Shown here: piece by piece, positions 28,484-38,553 of the stretch
How the letters are laid out: each line of letters begins with the position of its first letter
How positions within the stretch are numbered: position 1 is the stretch's first letter
Assembly: GCF_001292705.1 (NCBI RefSeq)
Contig: NZ_LGAK01000015.1
Span: 59,789 to 123,788 of the forward strand
Reading direction: 5' to 3'
Origin: Marinagarivorans algicola
Lineage (GTDB): Bacteria > Pseudomonadota > Gammaproteobacteria > Pseudomonadales > Cellvibrionaceae
Length of the DNA stretch: 64,000 nt
The notes under the pieces: generated by a model
What the model was told of the DNA's origin: nothing
What the model saw: only the letters and a program-made list of their open reading frames with translations
Databases searched by the model: none
Translations under genes and position numbers: made by a program

Positions 28484-30556
28484 ATGAATAAAATCACCTT
28501 TACAGCCACAAGCCTTGCGTTGGTGCTCGGGCTTGCAAGTTGTAGTCAGCAGCCTGCGACAACCGTTACCGATACCGCCTCAGCGAGTAACTTGGCCGCC
28601 AAGCCTTTAGCACTGGGCATCGAATTGGCCAATATGGACAAAAGTGTGCGCCCACAAGATGATTTTTATTATCACGTGAACGGGCAGTGGCTAGCCACAA
28701 CTAAGATACCGAGCGATAAATCAAACTATGGCTCGTTTTCGCAGTTATATGATGACTCGCAAAAGGCGATGAAAGCAGTGCTTGAAGATGCAGCGGCGAA
28801 TACCGCAGCTACAGCAGGTTCCGACGAGTATAAGTTAGGTGCCTTTTTTAAAAGCTATATGGACATTACGACCCGCGAAGCCTTGGGTATCACACCGCTC
28901 AATCCTTTTTTAAATACCATTGATGCGGTCGAGTCAAAAGCTGATTTAGCGAAACTGATGGCTAAAATTCAAAAGCAAGGTGGCGATTTACCGTTTGGCT
29001 GGTACATTAATAATGACGCGAAAAACTCGAGTCAGTATGCTCTGTACACTTACCAGTCGGGTTTGGGCTTACCTGATCGAGATTACTATTTAAAAAATGA
29101 CGAAAAGTTCACAAAAATCCGCACGGCTTATCAGCAGTATATTGTCAATGTTTTAACGAAAGCCGGCATCCCGAATGCTGAGCGCACTGCTAAGAGCATT
29201 GTAGCGCTTGAAAAGGCGATGGCAGATGCGCAGTGGAGTCGCGTTGAAAGCCGAGATGCCACTAAGTCATATAACAAAATGACAGTAGCCCAAGCCAATC
29301 AATTATTGGGCGACTTTGATCTTGTTGCGTACTTTAACGCCGCAGGCGTGAGTATCGATGAGTTAATTGTACGCCAGCCCAGCTACTTTAAAAAACTATC
29401 AGGTATTTATAAAAATACGGATTTAGCGCTATGGAAAAATTATTTAAAATTTCATTTTATTAATAATTATGCGCAATTATTAACACAAGAGATGGCCGAT
29501 CTGAAATTTGGCTTTTTTAGTACCACATTACGCGGTATCGAAGAGCCAGCACCTCTTTGGAAGCAAGCCACAGAAGCCTCTAATGATGTGTTGGGTGAAA
29601 TTTTAGGTAAAGCGTACGTTAGAGATCATTTCCCACCAGAAGCCAAAGCGCGCATGGAAGAGTTGGTTGATAATGTTATTAAAGGCTATGGTGTAGCCAT
29701 TCAAGCTCTTGAGTGGATGAGCCCCGAAACTAAAATTGCAGCACAAGAAAAATTAAGTAAATTCACACCTAAAATAGGTTACCCTGACAAATGGAAAAAT
29801 TACTCTGACCTATCGATTAGCGCTAATGATTTGGTCGGTAATTATGTACGTCATAGCGAGTGGTCTTATGCAGATATGATTTCCAAGATTGGTCAACCAG
29901 TCGATCGCTCTGAGTGGCATATGACGCCACAAACAGTTAATGCGTACTTTAATCCAGTTAATAACGAAATTGTATTTCCAGCGGCTATTTTGCAACCCCC
30001 ATTTTTTAATTTAGAAGCCGATGACGCCGTTAACTACGGCGCTATTGGTGGTGTAATTGGTCATGAACTCGGTCATGGTTTTGATGATCAAGGTGCGAAA
30101 TATGATGGTGACGGTAACTTACGCAATTGGTGGAGCGAGTCCGATCTTAAGCAATTTGAGCAGCGCAGTGCCGCACTGGTTGCTCAGTATAATGAATATG
30201 CTCCCTTTGAAGATGCTAGCGTTAATGGCGAGTTAACATTGGGTGAAAACATTGGTGATCTGGGTGGCCTAAGCGTTGCTTATAAAGCGTATCAGTTGTC
30301 GCTAGGCGGCAATGAAGCGCCTATTATCGCGGGCTATACCGGTGATCAACGCTTCTTTATGGGCTGGTCGCAAATTTGGCGTCGTAAATATCGTGACGAA
30401 GCTTTACGCAATCGTTTAATGACAGACCCCCATTCGCCGAGTCATTACCGTGTGATTGGCATTTTATCTAATATCCCTGAGTTTTATGAAGCTTTTGATG
30501 TAAAAGAAGGTGATAAAATGTATATCAAACCAGAAGATCGTGTAAAAATCTGGTAG
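28484..30556 (+). CDS. M13 family metallopeptidase, lipoprotein
   Basis: A 690-residue zinc endopeptidase of the neprilysin/PepO family, anchored by a lipoprotein signal (lipobox LASC, Cys20). It has the N-terminal PQDDFYYHVNGQW motif, the substrate-binding NAYFNPVNNEIVFPA segment, the zinc site HELGH at His527-His531, the third ligand in GENIGDLGG, and the C-terminal MTDPHSPSHYRVIG region. It should degrade peptides in the periplasm or at the cell surface. ATG 28484 has CGGAAG upstream. It stands alone, with a terminator downstream. It is one of three hydrolases in this stretch. Confidence 0.95.
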   Translation: MNKITFTATSLALVLGLASCSQQPATTVTDTASASNLAAKPLALGIELANMDKSVRPQDDFYYHVNGQWLATTKIPSDKSNYGSFSQLYDDSQKAMKAVLEDAAANTAATAGSDEYKLGAFFKSYMDITTREALGITPLNPFLNTIDAVESKADLAKLMAKIQKQGGDLPFGWYINNDAKNSSQYALYTYQSGLGLPDRDYYLKNDEKFTKIRTAYQQYIVNVLTKAGIPNAERTAKSIVALEKAMADAQWSRVESRDATKSYNKMTVAQANQLLGDFDLVAYFNAAGVSIDELIVRQPSYFKKLSGIYKNTDLALWKNYLKFHFINNYAQLLTQEMADLKFGFFSTTLRGIEEPAPLWKQATEASNDVLGEILGKAYVRDHFPPEAKARMEELVDNVIKGYGVAIQALEWMSPETKIAAQEKLSKFTPKIGYPDKWKNYSDLSISANDLVGNYVRHSEWSYADMISKIGQPVDRSEWHMTPQTVNAYFNPVNNEIVFPAAILQPPFFNLEADDAVNYGAIGGVIGHELGHGFDDQGAKYDGDGNLRNWWSESDLKQFEQRSAALVAQYNEYAPFEDASVNGELTLGENIGDLGGLSVAYKAYQLSLGGNEAPIIAGYTGDQRFFMGWSQIWRRKYRDEALRNRLMTDPHSPSHYRVIGILSNIPEFYEAFDVKEGDKMYIKPEDRVKIW

Positions 30557-30559
30557 AGT

Positions 30560-30651
30560 TGAGAGCACAAAGCCGAGAAACGCAAAGCCGCAAATGCGAG
30601 TGGCCCAGCCAGTGAATCGTGAAAATCCAACTCGGCACCTCTAAATAGTTG
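30560..30651 (+). repeat. MITE remnant (right half)
   Basis: Right half of the family: GAGCACAAAGCCGAG, AAATGCGAGTGGCCCAG, GTGAATC, ending CTCTAAATAGTTG, which is close to the intact end CTGAATAGTTAC. It sits directly after the M13 peptidase gene and before its terminator. Confidence 0.7.
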
Positions 30652-30669
30652 TCTATTTTGCAATAAAAA

Positions 30670-30705
30670 AGCCCCTGTCAGTGTTAGCTGGCTGGGGCTT
30701 TTCTT
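30670..30705 (+). terminator. terminator after the M13 peptidase gene
   Basis: Stem AGCCCC (30670-30675) with GGGGCT (30694-30699), with an imperfect inner stem and a T-rich tail. Confidence 0.8.
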
Positions 30706-30762
30706 TGTAGTCTCCTGTTATATTGATATTTTTTCGTTATTTTTATTTATGATAAAAATATT

Positions 30763-30998
30763 GCAACTATTCAGTCTCGCTGAAAAACCTTACCTGTGAG
30801 TGTGCCGATGGTTATTTTTGGGGTGTTTAAGCACTCAGCCCCAGCATGAATACATAGGGATAGACTTACACCTGCATAAGGATATGCAAACATCGATGTT
30901 ACAAGAGCATAAAGCCGAGAAGCACAAAGTCGCCGATGGCTTGAATGGCCCAGACAACGATTCATTAGCGCCTCATTTCGGTATCTCTGAATAGTTAC
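30763..30998 (+). mobile_element. MITE-like repeat copy B (236 bp), 8-bp target duplication
   Basis: It starts GCAACTATTCAG and ends CTGAATAGTTAC. It is flanked directly by AAAATATT on both sides (30755-30762 and 30999-31006), a perfect 8-bp target duplication. Internal landmarks are GGTTATTTTTGGGGTGTTTAAGC (in pieces), CAGCCCCAGCATGAAT, GAGCATAAAGCCG, GATGGCTTGAATGGCCCAG and GATTCATTAGCGCC. It lies between the M13 peptidase and the nuclease gene. Confidence 0.92.
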
Positions 30999-31011
30999 AA
31001 AATATTTATTT

Positions 31012-33882
31012 CTAATGAAAGTTAATTACTTGCCGACACTTCAACGCCTTTTGGTTATTTTTAATATGCTTTAATAATTTTAAGCGGTGGCGGCCTTTAA
31101 CCCAATCACTGGGTTTTTTCTTGCCGTCCATGCGTTGGCGTAAGGTAATTAAATTTTTGCATGCAGCCAGTGTATTGTCACGCTTTACGGCGCGATCGAT
31201 ACGCGTCGTAAGCTGTGAAAATTGCCATAAATTAAAGCGTTGCCAGAGATCGTTCTTACCTTTGCCCATAATGGTCTGTATGTACTTTGCTTTTTGCAAT
31301 AAAGGTTTTAAGGGCGTGTATTGGGGCTTGCTTGGTAGCCAGAACCCTGCAATGACTGGATCGTGATCAGAGTTGCGAGTGGCGGTTTCCCCGTTAAAGT
31401 AATACGCCTGTTTGTTATAATCTAAATTGTAATCTAGAGCATCGGCTTCGTCGGCATTAATATGCCATACACTGGCCGAAGTCATCGCCGCCATTAACGC
31501 ATCGCTGACTAGTAAATAATCTAACGTACCTATTTGCCCATCAAAAACATAGGAGTAAGCCTGTGAATCCTCAACATTATTAAAACCTTTATTGATTAAA
31601 TATTGAAGCGGCGCTTCCATGGCATAAGCATTGAGATCCCCCAATATGACTTGTTTTTGTGTGTCGCTGCCTGTTGGTGCAGTCGCTAACCAAGCACTAA
31701 CAGCAGTGGCTGCCTTTAAGCGGCGATCATTCCAAAAACCGGCACCATCTTTAGCATCAAAATTGGGGGAGTTAGTATCGGTTAAGCCTGACCCTCCTTT
31801 TGATTTAAAGTGGTTAGCCACTACCGTAATTGGCTCGTTAGAGTGCAAGTGCGTAAAAGTTGCGGCTAATGATACACGGTTCGTACTAGGGCCATTAAAG
31901 ATTGGATCGGCGGTAAAATCATGCTGGCTAAACGGCGCTAGCGTTGAAGCAATGGCGTCATCGAGTATTGCGGTTTGTGTATTGGGCGTTAACATAATGT
32001 TTTTGGTGTTGTATATAAAAGCGACAGCAATGGCATCGCTACCCACAAATTGACTACCGGGATACACATAATCATAGTGTGCATGGGCACTTTCTGCGTT
32101 TAATGTATTAACTAAAACTTCAATAGCCGTTGAGTTATCGTTGATAGGGTCAAAATCGTTTTCTATTTCAACTAATCCAATAATATCGGCCTCTAATGCG
32201 AGTATGGCATTACGTAACTTTTTGATTTGTCGGTCAAACTCTGCACTGGCAGGTTGTACTTGTGAGCGAGTGAGATCATCTGCTCCGCGTGGTGAATGAC
32301 CTGCGGCAGTTTTTGTACTCCCATCATCCAGTGTTGTAAAAAAGTTAAGTACATTCATTGAGGCAATTTTTAAGTTGCCTAAAGGTTGTGATGGCATTAA
32401 TGGACGAGGATTGGGTGAATTACCCAGCTCGCTTGAACTAAAGGTGTTGATACCGTCAATGTGAGCACGAATACGCCATGTACTTTTTGATGTACTACCA
32501 CCGGCCCATTTATAATCTAAAACCCCCGTTAAAGACTCGACAGTATCACCCATACGTTTAGCTGATGCTTCTGTGTATTCAGCAAAACCATCAAGGTGAT
32601 TAATGTTCGCATTTTGCTCGTTGAGGCCATCATCGTACATAATGCGTGTAGCGCCTAACTGGCGTTGCGCTAGGTCATAAAGCTCAGCGTCGGGCGTATT
32701 TTTTTGTGTGAATTGATAAGGACGATCACCAGCTGTTAGCCCAATCTCATTGAATTGGTCAAGTCTGTGCTGCTCTATAATGGTGAGTGTCTGGGGTATG
32801 GTGATTAGCATCCCTTCAAAGGCTTCTAGGTCTGGCTGATATTTCCCGTTACCATCAATTATTACAGCGCGACTATCCTCTAGTAATACGATAGCGGGAG
32901 TTATATATGAAAGCTGATCACTTTTGACAAGAGTGATATCGGTAATCTGACTGAGCTGAGTTTCACCAAACGATTGCGAAACTGTACCTGTTACCCGCAC
33001 CTTATCGCCTACATTGACATTAACATCAAAACCTTGGCTGTTTACAAATAAGCCTTCAGAGGTTAAAGCGTTATCGTCGGTATCGTTATCTTCTTCTTGT
33101 AGGTAAAACCCTCCTAAATTGCGCTGACTGTCCTCATCGCTATCTTGAAAATCACCTACAACAACAGCCTCTACCATGACGCGCGTATCAATCAGCGGGC
33201 TAACATCGGTTTCGCCAAACCGATTACTTTTGTGGTTGGCGGGGCTGCCTTGTATGCTGGAGATGAGCGTAATATCGGTTAGCGATTCTGGCTCAGGTTG
33301 GGTGATGGTACTGCTAAAAGAGGCTAAAGAAATAGGGTTTATAGCCGAGTCATTATTTTTTGCGCCATCGAGTGCACCTGTTCCGCTGGTATACCATTGA
33401 CTGATATCAAATTCAGTATTTGCAGCACCGTCAATGCGATATGCCCAGCCATTGGTGTAGTCCCATTCGGTACCTGTACCGTCTTTATTAATATCCCCGT
33501 AAACATCAGTAACAGTGCCATTTTTAAATAGTTCAATAGCATCATCGCCATTAACGCCCATAGCCGAAGTGACGTAATCGGGGGCAAAGCCCATAAAGGT
33601 TGTAAAGCCTTCGGCGTCGCTGGCAATATAAATATATTCGCCAGCGCTTAATGCCACCGGTGGAAATGTGAATTCTTCACCGTCACTCCCGCCGCCATTA
33701 TTGGCCGAGCCTAAACCATATTGGCTCAAATCGCTAATGCTTGTGTCGGTGTACAGTTCAACCCCTTTTGGGAGGCCACCTGTGAGCGGCCCATCGTATA
33801 CACTGGTAATGATAAGTTCAGCTGAGGCGAGAGGCGCCATTAAGCTCGTTGTAAGTAGCCCTTTCAATAAGGTTGCTGTCAT
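31012..33882 (-). CDS. ExeM/NucH family extracellular endonuclease
   Basis: A 956-residue secreted nuclease with a 21-residue signal peptide (PLASA/ELI). Order: a lamin-tail type domain (about 22-190), an OB-fold-like region of the YhcR type (about 230-350), and an endonuclease/exonuclease/phosphatase domain (about 500-860) with ASMNVLNFF, VEIEND, VANHFKSKGG, GDLNAY and the catalytic SDHDPV. The last about 90 residues are a basic helical tail, in place of the usual GlyGly-CTERM or membrane anchor. Homologues degrade extracellular DNA for biofilm dispersal or nutrient use. The start ATG is preceded on the - strand by a weak AGTAC stretch. Confidence 0.92.
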   Translation of the reverse strand: MTATLLKGLLTTSLMAPLASAELIITSVYDGPLTGGLPKGVELYTDTSISDLSQYGLGSANNGGGSDGEEFTFPPVALSAGEYIYIASDAEGFTTFMGFAPDYVTSAMGVNGDDAIELFKNGTVTDVYGDINKDGTGTEWDYTNGWAYRIDGAANTEFDISQWYTSGTGALDGAKNNDSAINPISLASFSSTITQPEPESLTDITLISSIQGSPANHKSNRFGETDVSPLIDTRVMVEAVVVGDFQDSDEDSQRNLGGFYLQEEDNDTDDNALTSEGLFVNSQGFDVNVNVGDKVRVTGTVSQSFGETQLSQITDITLVKSDQLSYITPAIVLLEDSRAVIIDGNGKYQPDLEAFEGMLITIPQTLTIIEQHRLDQFNEIGLTAGDRPYQFTQKNTPDAELYDLAQRQLGATRIMYDDGLNEQNANINHLDGFAEYTEASAKRMGDTVESLTGVLDYKWAGGSTSKSTWRIRAHIDGINTFSSSELGNSPNPRPLMPSQPLGNLKIASMNVLNFFTTLDDGSTKTAAGHSPRGADDLTRSQVQPASAEFDRQIKKLRNAILALEADIIGLVEIENDFDPINDNSTAIEVLVNTLNAESAHAHYDYVYPGSQFVGSDAIAVAFIYNTKNIMLTPNTQTAILDDAIASTLAPFSQHDFTADPIFNGPSTNRVSLAATFTHLHSNEPITVVANHFKSKGGSGLTDTNSPNFDAKDGAGFWNDRRLKAATAVSAWLATAPTGSDTQKQVILGDLNAYAMEAPLQYLINKGFNNVEDSQAYSYVFDGQIGTLDYLLVSDALMAAMTSASVWHINADEADALDYNLDYNKQAYYFNGETATRNSDHDPVIAGFWLPSKPQYTPLKPLLQKAKYIQTIMGKGKNDLWQRFNLWQFSQLTTRIDRAVKRDNTLAACKNLITLRQRMDGKKKPSDWVKGRHRLKLLKHIKNNQKALKCRQVINFH

Positions 33883-34095
33883 AGTACTTTCTCGAATGAT
33901 GAATAAAGAGAGCGCAATGAGAGCAGAAATTCATGACGTTTAAATAACGAGTTTATTATATTTTTGTGACAGTCAGATTTAATAAATATGCGTTTTAGGT
34001 GTTTAACCTGCCACTATGAGTCAAGCTAAAAAACCTGATCTGAGAGATTCTTGTCTAAGCATTTTGTGTTACAAAGCGCACCTATCAATAAATAT

Positions 34096-34127
34096 AAAAA
34101 AGCCGCTGGGCATTACGCGCAGCGGCT
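34096..34127 (-). terminator. terminator after the M1 aminopeptidase gene
   Basis: Read on the - strand, the stem AGCCGCTG...CAGCGGCT (34120-34127 with 34101-34108) is followed by TTTTTT. The rest of the 306-bp gap shows no gene. Confidence 0.85.
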
Positions 34128-34188
34128 ATGTGCTAACTATCAAGTGACGAATTTGAATAGTTATTATTTTTAAGTAGCTATTGCGATG

Positions 34189-36762
34189 CTACTGATCTTT
34201 TAAAAAGCTATTGACCGAATCAAGCTCTCTATTTTTAAGGGCAATACAGTCGTTAACGCTTTCTTCTAGCTTGCTTAGCGTACGGCTAAAGCCTGCGACT
34301 TCGGCGATTTTTTGGTTAAAGAATTGTTGCGTTTTAGCTAAGCTTTTTGCATCGCAGCTCACGGTTGTAAAGTGTGGCAAATTGGGCACAAAAAACGGTG
34401 GTAAATTAGCCGCGACTTTATCGTAATGACTGTATACCCACTCTATAAATAGTGCTTGACGCTCATCGGTATAGCTTTGGCCCGCTAAAATAGTACGCAT
34501 ATCAGAGGCGGTGACCTCATCGGTTAAACTATAAGCGAGTACTGACTGTTGTAATTTAGGTTGACCAAAATAACCCATTGCCGTGAGCATGTTAGTGCGT
34601 ACTTGTGGATTTTTAGTGGTTTTAAAGGTTGTCATGAATTGGTCAAGTAACGCTTTATCACCATGAAAAGCCGCGAGTGTTAAGTAAGTGCTTGCTAGGT
34701 AAGGGTCTACCTTTTGCGGATCTTTTAAGTAGATTTGTGTTTGTTGTTGCGCTGTTTTAATGACAGCTTGATCTTCGCCGTCAAAGCCTAAGCGCGATAC
34801 AACCGCAGCACGAAGTTGCGCCACGGCACCATCTTCTCCGGCTTTGGCCTCTAAGCCATATTTTTGCGCCGCAGGGGTGACCGCGTCACGAATAAACTTA
34901 GGCCATAAATCTTCGTTACTCTTATCTTTAAAGGTACGTTGTTGCGAGGCTAAGTAGTTTAATGCGGTATTGGCTACACGCGGATGACTATCACCGACAA
35001 AGGCTTCTAATATTTGCATTAATTTAGCCGCCGAAATAACACCTGCATCAAGAAGCGCATCAGCGGCTGATAATAAAGCTAGGCGTTCGCGATCGGTCAG
35101 TTTTGTCGAGGCGTTTGCAATCAAGGCATCAAGCTGCGTATCGTCCATAATCCAGCGGTAATAACCCAAAGCCCCTTGATCAGGGTATATCCACTCGGGT
35201 TCAAATTCTAAGTCTAGTGTTTGACTTTGCTGATTGAGTAATACGCTGGCTGTCTTAACTTGATCGCCCGCACCATATTTAATGGCAACGGGTACGTTCC
35301 ATAGCTGTGCTGGTGCATTGACGCCGGCATTGGCAAAGCGGCTTTGCGAGACAGTCACCTGCTTGCCTTGCTGCGTGACTTTAATCAGCGGGAAAGATGA
35401 TTGCTCAATAAATGATTTTAAAACACTCGCTACATCTTTGTTGGATGCTTTACCCAATGCCTGCCATAAATCGGCTGCTTCAGCATTTTTGTACGAAAAC
35501 TTTTTAAGGTACTTTTGAATACCCTTTTGGAATGCTTCCTCGCCAATCCAGTTTTCGACCATTGCCAATACCGAGCTACCCTTGCTATAGGCTAAGCCTA
35601 AGCCATCCATAATGTCGGCTTCGGTTTTGATGGGTTTGCGAATAGGCTTAGTGCTTAAACGTGCATCTAGCACCATAACGTTATTTTGAGGGAGGTCTAG
35701 GTGCGATTCAAACTCAGGGTTAAGCTGCTTAGTGATTTTGGCGGCCATCCAGCTTGCAAAGGCCTCGTTTAACCATAAGTCGTTCCACCATTGCATAGTG
35801 ACGAGGTTGCCATACCATTGATGCGCCAATTCGTGAGCAATAATGGATACGTTACGCTGTTTTTTGCTGCGTGTTGCGGCAGCCAAATCGACTAATAAAA
35901 TATCTTCACGGTAGGTGACTAAACCTGAGTTTTCCATCGCACCAAAAGGAAACTCAGGTACAGCGACAGAATCTAATTTTTGGTATACATATGGAATACC
36001 AAAATAATCTTCTAAAGCGGCAAGAACGCGCGGCATATTGTCTTTTGCATATTCAGCTAAATGAATTTTGCCTTGTGGTGTAATAACACGGCCAGGAATG
36101 GGCATGCCTTCAATAGCCATTTCTTCAAATGGGCCCACAGCCATTGCAACAAGATATGAAGGAATAGGTGGCGTTTTATCAAAATAGTGGGTGGTCATAT
36201 CGCCGTGTACGGTGGTATTCAGCACGGGTGTATTGGCATACACTTTTTGTGATGTTGGCGCTGTAATGGTTAATTGAAACGGAATTTTATATTCTGGTTC
36301 ATCAAAAACAGGAAATGCACGGCGCGCATCACTCATTTCAAACTGTGTAAATAAGTAGGGTGTACCTTGATCCAAGGTTTTATATAGTCCGACACTTTGG
36401 CGGTTATAAGGGGCTGTAAAATCAATTCTTAGTGTGTATTTCCCGGGTTTTATTTCTTTGTCACAAATAAACTTTACTTTACCGGTTTTGAGCATTTCAC
36501 TACTTAGGTCACAGTCTTTTTTACCCATTAACTGCGCCATTGTGGTGGCGTAGGCGAGGCCGTTTAGCTCAATATATTGAGTAGGCTTAAGTACCTTAAG
36601 GCTAATTTCGGTCACGCCTGTGAAGGTTTCTTGACTGGGGTCGAGTGTGAGGGACACCTTTTGTGAGCTGGGTTTGGCGAGTTTTTCAATAACGTATTCG
36701 TTGGCACTTATGTCTTGTGTGGCCAGCGCCACGCTTACTGCCAATAGGCTTTTAAGAAACAT
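34189..36762 (-). CDS. M1 family aminopeptidase, secreted
   Basis: An 857-residue zinc aminopeptidase. From ATG 36762 (AGGAG on the - strand upstream) it has a signal peptide MFLKSLLAVSVALATQDISA; the open frame extends 11 codons further, which is unlikely to be used. It shows the exopeptidase motif GAMENSGL, the zinc site HELAH at His310-His314 with third ligand Glu333, and a long ERAP1-like C-terminal helical domain. It should release N-terminal residues from peptides in the periplasm or outside. It fits the nearby M13 peptidase and nuclease in a nutrient-scavenging set, although each gene is a separate unit. Confidence 0.94.
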   Translation of the reverse strand: MFLKSLLAVSVALATQDISANEYVIEKLAKPSSQKVSLTLDPSQETFTGVTEISLKVLKPTQYIELNGLAYATTMAQLMGKKDCDLSSEMLKTGKVKFICDKEIKPGKYTLRIDFTAPYNRQSVGLYKTLDQGTPYLFTQFEMSDARRAFPVFDEPEYKIPFQLTITAPTSQKVYANTPVLNTTVHGDMTTHYFDKTPPIPSYLVAMAVGPFEEMAIEGMPIPGRVITPQGKIHLAEYAKDNMPRVLAALEDYFGIPYVYQKLDSVAVPEFPFGAMENSGLVTYREDILLVDLAAATRSKKQRNVSIIAHELAHQWYGNLVTMQWWNDLWLNEAFASWMAAKITKQLNPEFESHLDLPQNNVMVLDARLSTKPIRKPIKTEADIMDGLGLAYSKGSSVLAMVENWIGEEAFQKGIQKYLKKFSYKNAEAADLWQALGKASNKDVASVLKSFIEQSSFPLIKVTQQGKQVTVSQSRFANAGVNAPAQLWNVPVAIKYGAGDQVKTASVLLNQQSQTLDLEFEPEWIYPDQGALGYYRWIMDDTQLDALIANASTKLTDRERLALLSAADALLDAGVISAAKLMQILEAFVGDSHPRVANTALNYLASQQRTFKDKSNEDLWPKFIRDAVTPAAQKYGLEAKAGEDGAVAQLRAAVVSRLGFDGEDQAVIKTAQQQTQIYLKDPQKVDPYLASTYLTLAAFHGDKALLDQFMTTFKTTKNPQVRTNMLTAMGYFGQPKLQQSVLAYSLTDEVTASDMRTILAGQSYTDERQALFIEWVYSHYDKVAANLPPFFVPNLPHFTTVSCDAKSLAKTQQFFNQKIAEVAGFSRTLSKLEESVNDCIALKNRELDSVNSFLKDQ

Positions 36763-36804
36763 AATAACTCCTATATTTATTGTTGAAAGCCGCACAGTTA
36801 GGTT

Positions 36805-36848
36805 TTTATGTGTGCTTTATGTGTGCTTTATGTGTGCTTTATGTGTGT
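36805..36848. repeat. tandem repeat, 4 x 11 bp (TTTATGTGTGC)
   Basis: Four head-to-tail copies of an 11-base unit, the last with one change, 43 bp upstream of the M1 aminopeptidase start. It overlaps the probable promoter zone, so copy-number change could alter expression. Confidence 0.93.
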
Positions 36849-37139
36849 TTTTTGAGTTTTTCGGCCGATATTTAAATAAGCTAATTGATTATACCTACGC
36901 CATACGGGATGAGTAAACGGTCAGCGTTTTGTGTGAGTCAAATAGATCTACAGAGAGTTTGCAGCGCCCTTGAGTATGGCACCGAGGTGCAGGTGGTAGT
37001 GTTCAAGAGGCGAAGCTTGTACTGAGTTGAGCATCGCGAAGTGGGTGTTTAGTTGGTTGTTTAGAGCTCACAGTGGCATGGCTTTACAGCTGGCTCATAA
37101 GGCTGAATGCCTATTACTTTAATGCCTACAGCTTATATG

Positions 37140-37188
37140 TTGTCGCTTACAAGCCAGCCCTCTGGTGGAGTTGGCTTTTAAGCGACAA
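37140..37188. other. two-part inverted repeat in an 834-bp gap
   Basis: TTGTCGCTT (37140-37148) pairs with AAGCGACAA (37180-37188), and inside it AAGCCA (37151-37156) pairs with TGGCTT (37172-37177). Together they make a 49-base two-step hairpin. It lies in the gap between the divergent M1 aminopeptidase and vWA-like genes (36763-37596); the last 300 bp of that gap are very AT-rich and show no gene. It is neither a terminator nor a good match to an integron attC site. Confidence 0.45.
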
Positions 37189-37596
37189 CGAGCCTGATAT
37201 GCCCAGTACTGAATTATTTGTCTAGTATTGGGGGGGCAATTATTTTTAGGGTCTTATATAGTCTAGTGAATGCATACGCGAGTACAGTGTAAGCCTTCGT
37301 CGATATCAAAGGGAGTTTTACTGATCAGTCCAATAAATGTCTTATTAAATTAATAGATATTTAAGTGTCTTTATATTATTTTAATTAAACATGTTATTTA
37401 TTTATCATGCTATTATTTTTCTGGTGGGTAAATGTATGATGTTAATGCTGCCATATTGTTAGTATTGATGACATTTTACTTGCATAGAGTTGTATTGATA
37501 AAGATATTTTGAAGTGTTTTATACTTCGATTCGATATTTTTATTGTAAGTTAATAAAATTATTTTTATAAATTTAATCGCAATAATGGAGAATAAT

Positions 37597-38469
37597 ATGT
37601 CTGTTAAATTGATTGCATCAAGTGCTTTTCTTGTGGGGGTTACTTCACTTGCTAACCCCTCCTTTGCTGATACCTATGCTACAGCTCTTTTTGATAAAAC
37701 TGGCTCGATGAATATTACGAGAGCGGCCAGTAATGAAACACGCTGTGAATATGGCAAGAAATTATTTTTACAAACAGTCAGTACCGGCATTTTACGCGCG
37801 GATTTTCTGAATGTTAAAACGTTTGCTGGTCCTGGGCAGCTAGACTCAATAACAATGGGCTTTAGTGATGTACGCGGTTTAAATCCTTATGCTGGCCCCG
37901 GTCTAGCTTTGTTTGAAAGTATATCGGCCGAGATTAATGCGGTTTCTTGTAGTGGTGCTACATCGTTGGGTGATGCGTTGTGCGAAAGTATGGATGAATT
38001 AAAAGCCATTGCAGGCGCAACGCAGCGACGTGTTGGCTTGGTGACTGATGCCAGCGAAAATAGCTCAACGCAATGTGGTGGAGGGGTTCCTGATTATATT
38101 AATAATCATATTGTGCCGAGATTAACTACTCCACCGCCAATCATTTTTAATGTGACTATCTTGCAAGCTGCTAATGGTAACGTGGGTTTACGCGCTTTAA
38201 CGACCAGTCAAGAGCTTAGTGCCTTGCAAGGCGAAGACGCTCTACAAGATAGCAGTATTTGGCAAGATCGTTCACTCGAGAAATATGAGTGGCCTACTCT
38301 GTCTCGATCAACGGAAAAAACGGCCGTGAGTGCAACTACGGAAGTGCAGGCACTGATTAATGCAGCTGTTCTTTCGGGTGGTGGAGCCAAAGTAATTGGT
38401 GACTCTCAAGTGTGTACTGAAGGTTGTGATCCTGAGAGCCAAGACCCTTCTTGGGGTGGTGGTTGGTAG
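37597..38469 (+). CDS. secreted vWA-like protein with C-terminal WGGGW
   Basis: A 290-residue exported protein with a 24-residue signal peptide (PSFA/DT). Right after it comes ALFDKTGSM with Asp33, Thr35, Ser37, a variant of the vWA metal site DxSxS, and later TSLGDALCESMDEL and RRVGLVTDASEN segments that fit the vWA fold. It has several cysteines. The last residues are DPSWGGGW. The start ATG 37597 has GGAG upstream; an ATG four codons earlier is less likely. The gene is AT-richer upstream than its neighbours. The next gene, 84 bp on, also ends in WGGGW. I do not recognise a characterised homologue. Confidence 0.72.
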   Translation: MSVKLIASSAFLVGVTSLANPSFADTYATALFDKTGSMNITRAASNETRCEYGKKLFLQTVSTGILRADFLNVKTFAGPGQLDSITMGFSDVRGLNPYAGPGLALFESISAEINAVSCSGATSLGDALCESMDELKAIAGATQRRVGLVTDASENSSTQCGGGVPDYINNHIVPRLTTPPPIIFNVTILQAANGNVGLRALTTSQELSALQGEDALQDSSIWQDRSLEKYEWPTLSRSTEKTAVSATTEVQALINAAVLSGGGAKVIGDSQVCTEGCDPESQDPSWGGGW

Positions 38470-38553
38470 TGTTGATTTAGTCTATTCATACAGTCCATTT
38501 ATATAGTTTAGTAAGGTATGGTGCTTACTATGCCTTACCTCTGGAGAGTCAAA

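Noticed and set aside
37140..37188. integron attC site
   Set aside because: The inverted repeat lacks the GTTRRRY/RYYYAAC core sites, and no integrase or cassette array is present.
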